From Nocardiopsis alborubida (lineage in GTDB: Bacteria > Actinomycetota > Actinomycetes > Streptosporangiales > Streptosporangiaceae), in contig NZ_JAAXPG010000011.1 of NCBI RefSeq assembly GCF_012396365.1, forward strand, positions 124,001-188,000: a stretch of 64,000 bases of DNA, given 5' to 3'. Under the pieces are notes generated by a model. The model was not told the origin of the DNA and searched no databases. It worked only from the letters and a program-made list of their open reading frames with translations. Below, in pieces: positions 1 through 13,037 of this stretch. Position 1 is the first letter of the stretch. Every line of letters starts with the position of its first letter. The position numbers and the translations under genes were made by a program.

Positions 1-85
1 GTCAGCGATTCAACCGGAGCGGGCAGCCGGGCACAACACGCCCCCGGCGGGCGCGGACCCGGGAAAGCCCCCTAGGGAAGGACCC

Positions 86-1168
86 TCAGAAGGAGCGCGA
101 GGTGGCGGCCACCGCCAGTGCGCGCAGCGGCTCGCGGGCGGAGGCGTCCAGCCGGGGGCTCTCCAGGGCCGCGACGGCCCGGTCGGTGTACTCCGAGATC
201 ATCTCCTCGCACACGGACAGCGCGCCCGACTCCTCGATCAGGGAGCACATCCACTCCACCGAGGCCGACGACAGGTCCGGCGCCCCCAGCAGCGAACGGA
301 ACCGCTCGGCGTCGGCCGTCCCCGCGCGCGTCAGGGTCTCGGCCACGACCAGAGTCCGCTTGCCCTCGCGCAGGTCGTCCCCGGCGGGCTTGCCGGTGGT
401 GGACGGGTCGCCGAACACGCCCAGCACGTCGTCGCGCAGCTGGAAGGCGATCCCCAGCGTTATGCCGTAAGCGGTGTAGACCCCGGCCAGCTCCTCGTAG
501 CGGCCCGCCAGGGCCGCGCCCAGGTGCAGCGGGCGCTCCACCGTGTACTTGGCGGACTTGTAGCGCATCACGCGCAGCGCGGCCTCGCGGGTGCCGGTGC
601 CCCGCACCTGCTCCAGGGTGTCCAGGTACTGCCCGGCCATGACCTCGGTGCGCATCGCGTCGAAGGGACGCCGCCCCCGGCCCAGCACCTCGGTCGGGAA
701 GCCGCTGGCCTGGTACATCTCATCCGACCAGGCCAGGCACAGGTCGCCGATGAGGATGGCCGCGCCCTGGCCGAAGCCCTCGCTGTCGCCGCTCCACCCC
801 TGGTCGGTGTGCAGCTTGGCCAGCCGCTTGTGCGTGGCGGGCAGCCCGCGCCGGGTGTCGCTGTTGTCGATCACGTCGTCGTGGACGAGCGCGCACGCCT
901 GGAGGAACTCCAGGGAGGCCGCCGCCCGCACCACCCGCTCGTCGTCGGCCGCGCCGCCCGCTCCCCGCCAACCCCAGTAGCAGAAGGTCGGGCGCAGGCG
1001 CTTGCCGCCGGAGACCATCGCCTCCAGCGCGTCCATGGCCGGGGCCAGCTCCTCCCCGATCTCCAGAAGTTGGGCTCGGTGGTCGGCGCAGAACGAGGTC
1101 AGCTCGCGGTCCACGCCGGAGCGGACCGCGGAGACGGCGGGGGCGGACTGGGAAGAGGAAGGCACCAT
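86..1168 (-). CDS. Polyprenyl (probably geranylgeranyl) diphosphate synthase
   Basis: Trans-isoprenyl diphosphate synthase of 360 residues, which condenses isopentenyl diphosphate onto an allylic primer in the cytosol. The first Asp-rich motif is HDDVID (Asp97, Asp98, Asp101) followed by NSDTRRG. The second is RDDVLG at 246-250, with Gly in place of the third Asp, followed by GKPAGDDL. The early GGKRLRP substrate motif (54-60) is present. Lengths near 350 residues and these motifs are typical of actinobacterial geranylgeranyl or longer polyprenyl synthases; chain length cannot be read with certainty. It is divergent from metF, an arrangement I recall from Streptomyces. The ATG at 1168 is the first in-frame start and lies close to the divergent intergenic region. 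Likely products feed carotenoids, quinones or carrier lipids, but no pathway gene is adjacent. Confidence 0.85.
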   Translation of the reverse strand: MVPSSSQSAPAVSAVRSGVDRELTSFCADHRAQLLEIGEELAPAMDALEAMVSGGKRLRPTFCYWGWRGAGGAADDERVVRAAASLEFLQACALVHDDVIDNSDTRRGLPATHKRLAKLHTDQGWSGDSEGFGQGAAILIGDLCLAWSDEMYQASGFPTEVLGRGRRPFDAMRTEVMAGQYLDTLEQVRGTGTREAALRVMRYKSAKYTVERPLHLGAALAGRYEELAGVYTAYGITLGIAFQLRDDVLGVFGDPSTTGKPAGDDLREGKRTLVVAETLTRAGTADAERFRSLLGAPDLSSASVEWMCSLIEESGALSVCEEMISEYTDRAVAALESPRLDASAREPLRALAVAATSRSF

Positions 1169-1402
1169 GAGTCGCAGATTATCGGCTGTCGGGCACGGTC
1201 CGGCCCCGGTTCGCCCGACCGGGCCGCTTCGGTCCGGCCACCAGCACGGACGGCACCGTCACCGGCAGCGCCCACGCGCCCGGCCCGGACGGGGCCATGA
1301 CGCGTCCTCGCACGTCGCGGCGCGGGAGTGGCGCGCACCACGGATCTCACAGGGCGGGACACGGCCCCCACCGCGTGGAACGTCTGACCTAAGCTGGTGC
1401 GC

Positions 1403-2356
1403 ATGCTGGCTGCACCGACACTCCCTGTGGCGCCCCGAGGCCCGGCCGCCAGGCCGCGTCACATCCGCGAACTCCTCGACGCGGGCGAGCCGATGTTCTC
1501 CTTCGAGTTCTTCCCGCCCCGCACGCCACAGGCGCAGGAGCGCCTGTGGCGTGCGATCAGGGAGATCGAGGCCCTCGGCCCCGCCTTCGTCTCGGTCACC
1601 TACGGCGCGGGCGGCAGCACGCGCGGGCTGACCGTGGAGACCACCGAGCGCATCGCGACCGACACCACACTGCTGCCGGTCGCGCACATGACCCTGGTCG
1701 ACCACTCCGTCGCCGAGCTGCGCCACCTCGTCGGCCGCCTCGCCGACGCGGGTGTGTCCAACATGCTCGCCGTGCGCGGAGACCCGCCCGGCGACCCCGA
1801 CGGGGAGTGGATCGCCCACCCCCAGGGGCTGACCTACGCCGAGGAACTGGTGCGCCTGATCAAGGACAGCGGCGACTTCTGCGTGGGCGTGGCCGCCTTC
1901 CCCTTCAAGCACCCGCGCTCGGCCGACGTCGAGACCGACACCGACCACTTCGTGCGCAAGTGCGAGGCGGGCGCCGACTACGCCATCACGCAGATGTTCT
2001 TCGACCCCGAGGACTACCTGCGCCTGCGCGACCGGGTGGCCGCACGCGGCTGCGAGGTGCCGATCATCCCCGAGGTCTTCCCGGTGGTGCGCACCTCGTT
2101 CATCCCGCGCTCGGAGCAGCTCTCCGGCGCGCCCTTCCCCGCCGACCTGGCGGAGAGGTTCGCCTCCTTCGGAGACGACGCCGAGTCCGTGCGGGCCTTC
2201 GGCATCGAGCACGCCCAGCGCATGTGCGAGCGGCTGCTGGCCGAGGGCGCGCCGGGCATCCACTTCATCACCTCGAACCGGTCCACGGCCACCAGGCAGA
2301 TCTACCGGGAGATCTCCGGCCACCGGAGCCCGTCAGAGGGAGCCGGGCGGCCATGA
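1403..2356 (+). CDS. metF: Methylenetetrahydrofolate reductase
   Basis: Reduces 5,10-methylenetetrahydrofolate to 5-methyltetrahydrofolate, the methyl donor for methionine synthesis, in the cytosol with FAD. The N-terminal [10 protein letters not shown] motif holds the catalytic Glu. The TYGAGGSTR and AVRGDPPG motifs and the FAD-binding TQMFFD segment are all present. The barrel is complete at about 317 residues, the usual bacterial length. Two starts are close together: GTG 1397 and ATG 1403. A TAAGCT hexamer at 1390-1395 would put transcription start at or next to A1403, so I favour a leaderless ATG start; there is no Shine-Dalgarno sequence. The 3' end overlaps the convergent acetyltransferase gene by 89 bases. 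Functionally it links to metK further along, both serving the methyl cycle. Confidence 0.92.
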   Translation: MLAAPTLPVAPRGPAARPRHIRELLDAGEPMFSFEFFPPRTPQAQERLWRAIREIEALGPAFVSVTYGAGGSTRGLTVETTERIATDTTLLPVAHMTLVDHSVAELRHLVGRLADAGVSNMLAVRGDPPGDPDGEWIAHPQGLTYAEELVRLIKDSGDFCVGVAAFPFKHPRSADVETDTDHFVRKCEAGADYAITQMFFDPEDYLRLRDRVAARGCEVPIIPEVFPVVRTSFIPRSEQLSGAPFPADLAERFASFGDDAESVRAFGIEHAQRMCERLLAEGAPGIHFITSNRSTATRQIYREISGHRSPSEGAGRP

Positions 2357-2882
2357 TCGAGAAGGGCTGATCGGGGCTGCCGGGGAAGCGGAAGTCCTCC
2401 AGCACCTCGGTGAACCCGCACGAGCGGTACAGGTGGCGCGCCGCGGAGGGTCCCGAACGCGTGGACAGCACCGCGGTGCGCTCCGGCCTGCCCCGGCACA
2501 GGGCGTGGAGCAGGGCGCGGCCCACGCCCCGGTTCTGCGCGTCCGGGTGGACGTGCACCTCGGCGACCTCCAGGGCGTCCGACAGGCAGCGGCGCTCCTG
2601 GCGGGCCCCCGCGCCCGCGCGCAGCCCCTCCGCCACCGTGTCGTGCCACCACTGGCCGCCGTGTCCGTGGAAGCCGTAGGCGAAGCCGACCGGAAGGCCG
2701 CCGCGCACGGCCACCACGGCGCGAAAGCCCGGGTTGCGGGCGTGGCCGTTCATGACGGAGGCGCGCCCGGGCAGCTGCTCCGGGGGCGGCCGCATGGCCG
2801 CCTCGTACACCTGGAGCAGCGCGGGGACGGCGTGCGTGAAGGCGGGTGGGGCCAGCTCGCGCAACTCGGTATCGGCTACCAC
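2268..2882 (-). CDS. GNAT-family N-acetyltransferase
   Basis: Acetyl-CoA-dependent N-acetyltransferase of about 204 residues; substrate unknown. The GNAT signature lies in the C-terminal half: a beta-strand [15 protein letters not shown], then [10 protein letters not shown] forming the pyrophosphate-binding loop (Q/RxxGxG/A), then a final [10 protein letters not shown] segment typical of motif B. I chose GTG 2882 because the predicted protein begins there with a compact fold. Upstream sequence in the same frame, back to 3149, is proline/arginine-rich and unlike coding sequence. The last 25 or so residues overlap the 3' end of metF on the other strand and look like a read-through tail rather than folded protein. 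Nothing nearby suggests a substrate. Confidence 0.75.
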   Translation of the reverse strand: MVADTELRELAPPAFTHAVPALLQVYEAAMRPPPEQLPGRASVMNGHARNPGFRAVVAVRGGLPVGFAYGFHGHGGQWWHDTVAEGLRAGAGARQERRCLSDALEVAEVHVHPDAQNRGVGRALLHALCRGRPERTAVLSTRSGPSAARHLYRSCGFTEVLEDFRFPGSPDQPFSIMAARLPLTGSGGRRSPGRSAWWPWTGSR

Positions 2883-2962
2883 GGGCCAAGGGTAGTTCCC
2901 CGGCGTCCCGGCGTCCCGGGATTTCGGTGCGGACGGGGCGCGAGCGGTGCCGCGCGGGGTTC

Positions 2963-3233
2963 TTGACGGGTTCGGCGGCCTGGGGTTAACTGGATCGTGT
3001 CGAACAGGAGTTCGACACACTCCGTCGGACCCCCCTCCGGCGGGAGGGCGGCGCGGCCGGGTTGGGGAGGGGAAGCCCCACGTCCGGTCGCGCCGCTCCG
3101 GGGAGTGTTCCGCTGGAGGCCTCCGAGTCCGAGACGTCCCGGGGGACACGACCCGGCCCCGTCCGCCGGCCAGTCCCCGGCCTGTCGGACACGACGAGAA
3201 CCGGCGCCCCGCCGGGGCCGCCGGTTCTCGTCG
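2963..3233 (+). ncRNA. Candidate small RNA between the GNAT gene and bldD
   Basis: This is the only content I can see in the 394-base gap between the GNAT start and the bldD stop. On the plus strand TTGACG (2963-2968) is followed after 17 bases by TTAACT (2986-2991), a plausible vegetative promoter giving a start near 2998. A perfect 9-bp inverted repeat, GTGTCGAAC and GTTCGACAC with loop AGGA (2997-3018), sits at that start. The would-be transcript ends at a long hairpin at 3192-3233. The open frames across it are Arg/Pro-rich and not convincing proteins. The transcript could instead read on antisense to bldD. This is inference from promoter and hairpin layout only. Confidence 0.3.
3192..3233. 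terminator. Strong hairpin downstream of bldD
   Basis: A 15-bp perfect stem (3192-3206 with 3219-3233) encloses a GC loop that can itself pair (CCCC with GGGG). It lies about 45 bases past the bldD stop codon. There is no U-run on either strand, as is common for actinobacterial terminators. It may end bldD transcription from the right and a small RNA from the left. Confidence 0.6.
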
Positions 3234-3276
3234 AGCGGGTGTGGAACTCTTCGGTCGTCCCGGTGTCGGGTACCGG

Positions 3277-3771
3277 TCAGAAGGCGTCGACCGCGCGGCG
3301 CGCCTCGGGGTCGAGGACGCCCCAGTTGATGAGCTCCTCGGTCAGGTCGCCGGGCGACTTGTCGTAGATGACCGCGAGTGAGCGCAGGTCCTCCTGGCGG
3401 ATGGAGAGCACCCGCCCGTTGTAGTCACCCCGCTGGCTCTGGATCGTGGCGACGTAGCGGGACAGCGGTCCGGCCTTCTCCTGCGGCAGCTGCTGCATGC
3501 GCTCCAGGTCGATGACCAGCTTGGGCGTGGGGCCCAGCGGGGTGGGAGCCGCGCCGCCCGGCAGCAGCTCCGACATCGGCACACCGTAGAAGTCCGCCAG
3601 CTCGGCGAGCTTCTGGACGGTGACGGCGCGGTCGCCGCGCTCGTAGGAGCCCACCACGACGGCCTTCCAGCGACCGTGGGACTTCTCTTCCACCCCGTGC
3701 AGGGACAGGCCCTGCTGGGTGCGGATGGCACGCAGTCGCGCACCGAGGGACTTCGCGTATTCGGATGGCAT
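3277..3771 (-). CDS. bldD: Developmental master regulator BldD
   Basis: XRE-family DNA-binding repressor that in Streptomyces holds back sporulation genes when dimerised by cyclic-di-GMP. The N-terminal helix-turn-helix (about residues 8-63: LGARLRAIRTQQGLSL through VVVGSYERGDRAVTVQ) is nearly identical to what I remember of Streptomyces BldD. The C-terminal domain keeps the ligand motif RGD, eight residues, then RQED; the Streptomyces motif is RQDD, so one Asp is Glu here. ATG 3771 gives 164 residues, close to the family length, and has GGGAG upstream. A farther ATG at 3828 would add 19 unconserved residues. It is divergent from pyrR, as in Streptomyces. A promoter and a BldD-like site lie 120-135 bases upstream, suggesting autoregulation. 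Confidence 0.95.
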   Translation of the reverse strand: MPSEYAKSLGARLRAIRTQQGLSLHGVEEKSHGRWKAVVVGSYERGDRAVTVQKLAELADFYGVPMSELLPGGAAPTPLGPTPKLVIDLERMQQLPQEKAGPLSRYVATIQSQRGDYNGRVLSIRQEDLRSLAVIYDKSPGDLTEELINWGVLDPEARRAVDAF

Positions 3772-3891
3772 CTTCTTGTCGCTCCCGGCCGTGACAGTGG
3801 CTGGCGTGGTGGGGGGACGTCCGCTCATACTCGGCGGGCCGCCTGGGCGGTCCAGCGGATGGTCACGGGATGCAACCCCACCCGGCAGTGG

Positions 3892-3932
3892 TTACAGACA
3901 GTGACGGTAGGGGGGTCTGCCTTCCAGGTCAA
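3892..3932 (-). promoter_or_regulatory. bldD promoter with overlapping BldD-like operator
   Basis: Read on the minus strand, TTGACC (3932-3927), a 17-base spacer and TACCGT (3909-3904) form a good vegetative promoter, giving a start near 3897. A 13-base element at 3892-3904 (plus strand TTACAGACAGTGA) has the half-site layout TNAC-N5-GTNA of the published Streptomyces BldD consensus and covers the start point. The central bases deviate from that consensus. Autorepression is therefore likely but inferred. The leader would be about 126 bases. Confidence 0.6.
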
Positions 3933-4036
3933 GCCGTTGGTGTGAAACGCGACTAATCAGTGGCCAAACCGTGCGTAAGTGAGACACCTCTCATGTCCGG
4001 ACCGAACGGGGCGAGTCGTGCGTCACGATGGCATGA

Positions 4037-4899
<863 letters not shown>

Positions 4900-4900
<1 letters not shown>

Positions 4901-5808
4901 TGCGCCACCTGCTCTCCGCCGGCGACCTCTCCCGCGACGAGGCCACCCTCGTCCTGGACACCGCCGCCGAACTCGCCCAGGTCGGCGACCGCTCCGTCAA
5001 GAAGCTGCCCACCCTGCGCGGGCGCACCGTGGTCAACCTCTTCTACGAGGACTCCACCCGTACCCGAACCTCCTTCGAGCTGGCCGCCAAGCGCCTGTCC
5101 GCGGACGTCATCAACTTCTCCGCCAAGGGCTCCAGCGTCTCCAAGGGCGAGAGCCTCAAGGACACCGCGCTGACCCTCCAGGCCATGGGCGCCGACGGCG
5201 TCGTCATCCGGCACAGCGCCTCAGGCGCCGCCCACCGCCTCGCCAACTGGGTGGACGGGTCCGTCCTCAACGCGGGCGACGGCACCCACGAACACCCCAC
5301 CCAGGCCCTGCTGGACGCCTTCACCATGCGCTCGCGCCTGGGGCGCCTGGAAGGGTTGCGGGTGGCCGTCGTCGGCGACATCCTGCACAGCCGGGTCGCC
5401 CGCTCCAACGTGCTGCTGCTCACCACCCTGGGCGCGCACGTCACCCTGGTCGCGCCGCCCACCCTGCTGCCGGTCTCGGTGCACACCTGGCCGTGCGAGG
5501 TCTCCTACGACCTCGACGACGTCCTGCCCAAGTCCGACGTCGTCATGATGCTGCGCGTGCAGGCCGAGCGCATGCACGAGTCCTTCTTCCCGTCCACGCG
5601 CGAGTACAGCCGCAACTACGGCCTGGACGGCGAGCGCCTGTCCCGCATGCCCGAGAACGCGATCGTCATGCACCCGGGCCCGATGGTCCGCGGCATGGAG
5701 ATCTCCGCCGAGGTCGCCGACTCGCCCCGCTGCACCGTCACCGAGCAGGTCGCCAACGGCGTCAGCCTGCGCATGGCCGTGCTCTACCTGCTGCTCAGCG
5801 GCTCCTGA
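4900..5808 (+). CDS. pyrB: Aspartate carbamoyltransferase catalytic subunit
   Basis: Catalyses carbamoyl phosphate plus aspartate to N-carbamoylaspartate, the first committed step of pyrimidine synthesis. The 302-residue chain has the carbamoyl-phosphate loop STRTRTSFE (52-60), the [11 protein letters not shown] loop, and the [10 protein letters not shown] and [11 protein letters not shown] motifs. Both domains are complete. Start ATG 4900 shares its A with the pyrR stop codon, implying translational coupling. No regulatory subunit (pyrI) is present, as expected in actinobacteria; control probably comes through PyrR and CarAB. Confidence 0.95.
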
Positions 5809-5814
5809 CAGCCC

Positions 5815-5840
5815 GGCCGCGGGGCGCGCGCCCCGCGGCC
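5815..5840. repeat. 26-bp perfect palindrome between pyrB and pyrC
   Basis: Positions 5815-5840 are fully self-complementary (GGCCGCGGGGCGC followed by its own complement), starting seven bases after the pyrB stop. It forms a very stable hairpin within the otherwise continuous pyr operon. It has no U-tract, so it may act as a partial terminator, an mRNA processing or stability element, or a cruciform. Confidence 0.5.
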
Positions 5841-5974
5841 CCGCGCCACCGCATCCGAGGGACGCGAGGCCCCGCCGCGGGTCCGGAGACCCCGGCCCCC
5901 GCGGCGCCCGAACCGCCCGGCCGTAGCCCCGCGCCGCCCTCCCCGCCCCAGAACACGAGGAAGCCAACACCGCG

Positions 5975-7276
5975 ATGCCCGACACCCACGGACCGCACCT
6001 GATCCGCGGCGCCCGCCCGCTCGGCGGCGACCCCGTCGACCTGCTCCTGGCCGACGGCCGCATCGCCGCGGCCGGCCGGGACCTGGAAGCCCCCGAGGAC
6101 GTCCGGACCGTCGACGCCACCGGCCTGATCGCCCTGCCCGGCCTGGTGGACCTGCACACCCACCTGCGCGAGCCGGGCCGAGAGGACGCCGAGACCGTCG
6201 CCACCGGCTCCCGCTCCGCCGCCATGGGCGGCTACACCGCCGTCCACGCCATGGCCAACACCGACCCCGTCGCCGACACGGCCGGGGTCGTCGAACAGGT
6301 CTGGCGCCTGGGCCGCGAGGCCGGGTACTGCGACGTGCGCCCCGTCGGCGCCGTCACCGTCGGCCTGGCCGGGGAGCGCCTCTCCGAGATCGGCGCCATG
6401 GCCGACTCCGCCGCGGGCGTGCGCGTCTTCTCCGACGACGGCATCTGCGTCTCCGACGCCCTGCTCATGCGCCGCGCCCTGGAGTACGTCAAGGCCTTCG
6501 ACGGCGTCGTCGCCCAGCACGCCCAGGAGCCGCGCCTGACCCAGGGCGCCCAGATGAACGAGGGCCGCGTCTCCGACCGCCTCGGCCTGCCCGGCTGGCC
6601 CGCGGTCGCCGAGGAGGCGATCATCGCCCGGGACTGCCTGCTCGCCCAGCACGTGGGCTCGCGCCTGCACGTGTGCCACGTCTCGACCAAGGGCTCGGTC
6701 GACATCATCCGCTGGGCCAAGGCCCGCGGCTGCGACGTCACCGCCGAGGTCACACCCCACCACCTCCTGCTGACCGACGAGCTGGTGGAGGGTTACGATC
6801 CCGTCTACAAGGTCAACCCGCCCCTGCGCACCGCCGAGGACGTCCAGGCGCTGCGCGAGGGCCTGGCCGACGGCACGATCGACATCGTCGCCACCGACCA
6901 CGCCCCCCACCCCGCGGAGGCCAAGGAGACCGAGTGGTCCACCGCCGCCATGGGAATGGTCGGCCTGGAGACGGCGTTGGCGGTCGTGCAGCGCACGATG
7001 GTCGACACCGGTCTCCTGACCTGGGCCGACGTCGCCGACCGCATGTCCGCGGCACCGGCCCGCATCGGCCGCGTCCACGACCACGGGCGTGACCTGGCCG
7101 TCGGCCAGCCCGCCAACGTGGTCCTGTACGACCCGGCCGCAGCCGTCGACGTGGACGGCGCGGCCATGGCCAGCAAGAGCGGCAACACGCCCTTCCGGGG
7201 CATGACCCTGCCCGGTCAGGTGCGCGCCACGTTCCTGCGCGGCGCCCCGACCGTCCTGGAGGGGAAGATCCAGTGA
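5975..7276 (+). CDS. pyrC: Dihydroorotase
   Basis: Zinc amidohydrolase that closes carbamoylaspartate to dihydroorotate. It has 433 residues, matching the type-I bacterial enzyme. Metal ligands are visible in [10 protein letters not shown], in the lysine-less [10 protein letters not shown] and HHLLL segments, and in the catalytic Asp of ATDHAPH. The family's AMANTDP loop is intact. ATG 5975 has a weak AGGAAG ribosome binding site. The gene starts 166 bases after pyrB, the gap holding a palindrome. The C-terminus overlaps carA by four bases (GTGA), so the extra membrane-protein gene that I recall between pyrC and carA in Streptomyces is absent here. Confidence 0.94.
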   Translation: MPDTHGPHLIRGARPLGGDPVDLLLADGRIAAAGRDLEAPEDVRTVDATGLIALPGLVDLHTHLREPGREDAETVATGSRSAAMGGYTAVHAMANTDPVADTAGVVEQVWRLGREAGYCDVRPVGAVTVGLAGERLSEIGAMADSAAGVRVFSDDGICVSDALLMRRALEYVKAFDGVVAQHAQEPRLTQGAQMNEGRVSDRLGLPGWPAVAEEAIIARDCLLAQHVGSRLHVCHVSTKGSVDIIRWAKARGCDVTAEVTPHHLLLTDELVEGYDPVYKVNPPLRTAEDVQALREGLADGTIDIVATDHAPHPAEAKETEWSTAAMGMVGLETALAVVQRTMVDTGLLTWADVADRMSAAPARIGRVHDHGRDLAVGQPANVVLYDPAAAVDVDGAAMASKSGNTPFRGMTLPGQVRATFLRGAPTVLEGKIQ

Positions 7277-8466
7277 GCACAGAACAGAACACCCGGGCCG
7301 CCGACGGCCCGGCGGAGGAGGGGGCGAACGTGTCCGAGAGCGGACCCGCGATTCTGGTACTCGAGGACGGCCGGGTCTTCCACGGCCGCTCCTTCGGCGC
7401 CACAGGGGAGACCTTCGGAGAGGCGGTCTTCAACACCGGCATGACCGGCTACCAGGAGACCCTCACCGACCCCTCCTACCACCGCCAGATCGTGGTGATG
7501 ACCGCCCCCCACATCGGCAACACCGGCGTCAACGACGACGACCCCGAGTCCGGCCGCGTCTGGGTCGCCGGGTACGTCGTGCGCGAGCCCGCCCGCATCA
7601 CCTCCAACTGGCGGGCCGAGCGCACCCTGGACGAGGAGCTGCGCCGCCAGGGCGTGGTCGGCGTCTCCCTCACCGGCACCCGCGCCCTCACCCGCCACCT
7701 GCGTGACAGGGGCGTCATGCGTGCCGCCATCAGCACCACCGAGACCGACCCGCTGGCCCTGCTGGAGCGCGTGCGCCAGCAGCCCGCCATGGCCGGGGCC
7801 GACCTGGCCGCCGAGGTCAGCACCCGCGAGCCCTACGAGGTCATGCCGCCCGAGGGCGTGCCCGCCCGCTTCCACGTCGCCGCCGTGGACCTGGGCATCA
7901 AGGCCATGACCCCCCAGCGCCTGGCCGAGCGGGGGTGCCGGGTCACGGTGCTGCCCGCCAGCGCCACCACCGAGGACATCCTCGCCCTGGACCCGGACGG
8001 GGTGTTCTTCAGCAACGGCCCCGGAGACCCCGCCACCGCCGACGGACCCGTCGCCGCCATGCGCGGCGTCCTGGACGCGGGCAGGCCGCTCTTCGGCATC
8101 TGCTTCGGCAACCAGATCCTGGGCCGCGCCCTGGACCTGGGCACCTACAAGCTGCCCTTCGGGCACCGGGGCGTCAACCAGCCGGTGATCGACACCCGCT
8201 CCGGCAGGGTCGCCATCACCAGCCAGAACCACGGCTTCGCCGTCGACGCCCCCCTCGACACGCCCTTCGACACCCCCTACGGCCGGGCCGAGGTCAGCCA
8301 CATCGGCCTCAACGACCGCGTCGTCGAGGGCCTGCGGCTGCTGGACCGCCCCGCGTTCAGCGTCCAGTTCCACCCGGAGGCCGCCGCCGGCCCCCACGAC
8401 GCCGCCGAACTCTTCGACGCGTTCGTCGACCTGATGTCCGCCCAGCCCGCTCCGGCTGCCAAGTAG
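7273..8466 (+). CDS. carA: Carbamoyl phosphate synthase small (glutaminase) subunit
   Basis: Hydrolyses glutamine and channels ammonia to CarB. The N-terminal CPSase_sm domain (about residues 25-150) is followed by a class I amidotransferase domain. The nucleophile is Cys277 in GICFGNQ (GICLGHQ in most homologues, so His is Asn here). The catalytic His-Glu pair lies in QFHPEA near 365. The SQNHGFAV motif is present. The GTG at 7273 overlaps the pyrC stop and has GGGGAAG upstream. A second GTG at 7330 would remove an unconserved 19-residue lead. Product supports both pyrimidine and arginine synthesis, the latter encoded later in the window. Confidence 0.94.
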   Translation: MSTEQNTRAADGPAEEGANVSESGPAILVLEDGRVFHGRSFGATGETFGEAVFNTGMTGYQETLTDPSYHRQIVVMTAPHIGNTGVNDDDPESGRVWVAGYVVREPARITSNWRAERTLDEELRRQGVVGVSLTGTRALTRHLRDRGVMRAAISTTETDPLALLERVRQQPAMAGADLAAEVSTREPYEVMPPEGVPARFHVAAVDLGIKAMTPQRLAERGCRVTVLPASATTEDILALDPDGVFFSNGPGDPATADGPVAAMRGVLDAGRPLFGICFGNQILGRALDLGTYKLPFGHRGVNQPVIDTRSGRVAITSQNHGFAVDAPLDTPFDTPYGRAEVSHIGLNDRVVEGLRLLDRPAFSVQFHPEAAAGPHDAAELFDAFVDLMSAQPAPAAK

Positions 8467-8482
8467 CAAGAGGAAGCAGAGC

Positions 8483-11785
<3,303 letters not shown>

Positions 11786-12094
11786 GCTGTTCCTCCTCGG
11801 GCCTCCGCTCCGCTTCGGCCCGTGTCCGGCGCCCGGAGAGCGGGAACCGGGTCGTGGCAGGCACGGCGGTGTCTCCGGCGGGTCCGCCCGTTCCTCGCGG
11901 ACCCGCCTCCGCCACCTCCGAACCCGGCGGGCGCCCGAACCGGCTGGAGCTGCGGACGGGGGCGTCGTGGACGGTGTGTCCACGGCGTCCCCGCCTATAC
12001 GGTTGGCGCACAGGAAGACGCAGGAATCCCAGAGGGGGGAGGGCGGCGCCGACGCCCCGGTGTCCGCGACACAGGGCTCGGGCGCCACGACCTG
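11786..12094 (+). other. Intergenic region carB-pyrK with a possible 11-codon leader ORF
   Basis: This 309-base gap has no full gene. Features seen are a TACGGT hexamer at 11998-12003 that could be a -10, a purine-rich AGAGGGGGGAGGG at 12031-12043, and a tiny frame from GTG 12060 to TGA 12093-12095 (11 residues) whose stop overlaps the pyrK ATG. The purine-rich tract is about 17 bases from that GTG, which is too far for a standard ribosome binding site, so the leader ORF is uncertain. Confidence 0.3.
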
Positions 12095-12994
12095 ATGAGC
12101 GACAACGGACCGGTGCAGACCAGGTGCCCCGTGCTGAACGTGCGCAGGGTGGACGCCTACTACGCCATCACCGTGGTCGCCCCGGGCATAGCCGAGCGGT
12201 TCCGCTCCGGGCAGTTCGTGTCGGTGGCCGTCGGCGGCGACCACTCCAGCACCCTGCTGCGCCGCCCCTTCGCCATCCACGACGTCAAACCCGACTACGG
12301 CGGCACCGTCGAGTTCCTGTTCTCGGTGCGGGGCGCGGGCACCGCCTGGCTGTCCGAGCGCCGCTCGCGCGACCTGCTGGACGTGGTCGGCCCCCTGGGC
12401 CGCCCCTTCCCGCTGCCCCGCGAGCCGGTCAACTGCGTGCTGGTGGGCGGGGGCTCGGGCAGCGCCCCGCTGTTCCCGCTCGCCCAGTCGCTGCGCAGAC
12501 GCGGCTGCCGGGTGGACTTCGTGCTGGGCGCCGCCTCCGCCGACCGGGTGTTCAGCGCCATCACCGCCCGCCGCATCGCCGAGACGGCCGCCTTCACCAC
12601 CGACGACGGCTCCTTCGGCACCCGCGGCCGCGTCACCGACGTCCTGGGCAGGGTGATCGAGGACTGCCGCTCCGACGCCGTCTACGCCTGCGGTCCCATG
12701 CCGATGCTGCGCGCGGTCACCTCCGTGGCGGCCGGCCACGGCATCCCCGTCCAGGTGGCGGTGGAGGAGACCATGGCCTGCGGCACCGGGATCTGCATGA
12801 CCTGCGTCATCCCGGTGGTGGGCGAGGACGGCATCACCCGCATGGTGCGCTCCTGCGTGGACGGCCCGGTCTTCCGGGGCGAGCAGGTGCGCTTCGACGA
12901 CGTGGGCACGATCCCCTTCGACGCCCTGGGCGCTCCGGGCTGGAAGGGCTCCAGCGCGGCCCGCGCCGCGGAGACGGCCCGCGACATCGCCTGA
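12095..12994 (+). CDS. pyrK: Dihydroorotate dehydrogenase electron transfer subunit
   Basis: FAD and [2Fe-2S] protein that passes electrons from the PyrD flavin to NAD+ in class 1B dihydroorotate dehydrogenases. It has 299 residues. An N-terminal ferredoxin-reductase-like FAD barrel with LLRRPFAIHD lies at about 52-61, a nucleotide-binding fold starts at LVGGGSGSAPLFPL, YACGPMPML follows, and the cluster motif is C-x4-C-x2-C (ACGTGICMTC) with the fourth Cys in MVRSC. ATG 12095 is the only sensible start; upstream in-frame sequence is not protein-like. Its presence argues that pyrimidine synthesis here uses NAD+ rather than menaquinone, unlike the class 2 enzyme I recall for Streptomyces. It is paired with the odd pyrD that follows. 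Confidence 0.88.
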   Translation: MSDNGPVQTRCPVLNVRRVDAYYAITVVAPGIAERFRSGQFVSVAVGGDHSSTLLRRPFAIHDVKPDYGGTVEFLFSVRGAGTAWLSERRSRDLLDVVGPLGRPFPLPREPVNCVLVGGGSGSAPLFPLAQSLRRRGCRVDFVLGAASADRVFSAITARRIAETAAFTTDDGSFGTRGRVTDVLGRVIEDCRSDAVYACGPMPMLRAVTSVAAGHGIPVQVAVEETMACGTGICMTCVIPVVGEDGITRMVRSCVDGPVFRGEQVRFDDVGTIPFDALGAPGWKGSSAARAAETARDIA

Positions 12995-13037
12995 GGGTCC
13001 CGGCCCCGCCCCGGGCCCGACCACCACCAGACAGTGG

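Noticed and set aside
2997..3329. A 110-codon plus-strand frame starting at GTG 2997.
   Set aside because: Arg/Pro/Gly-rich translation, no ribosome binding site and runs through a terminator hairpin into bldD; more likely noncoding.
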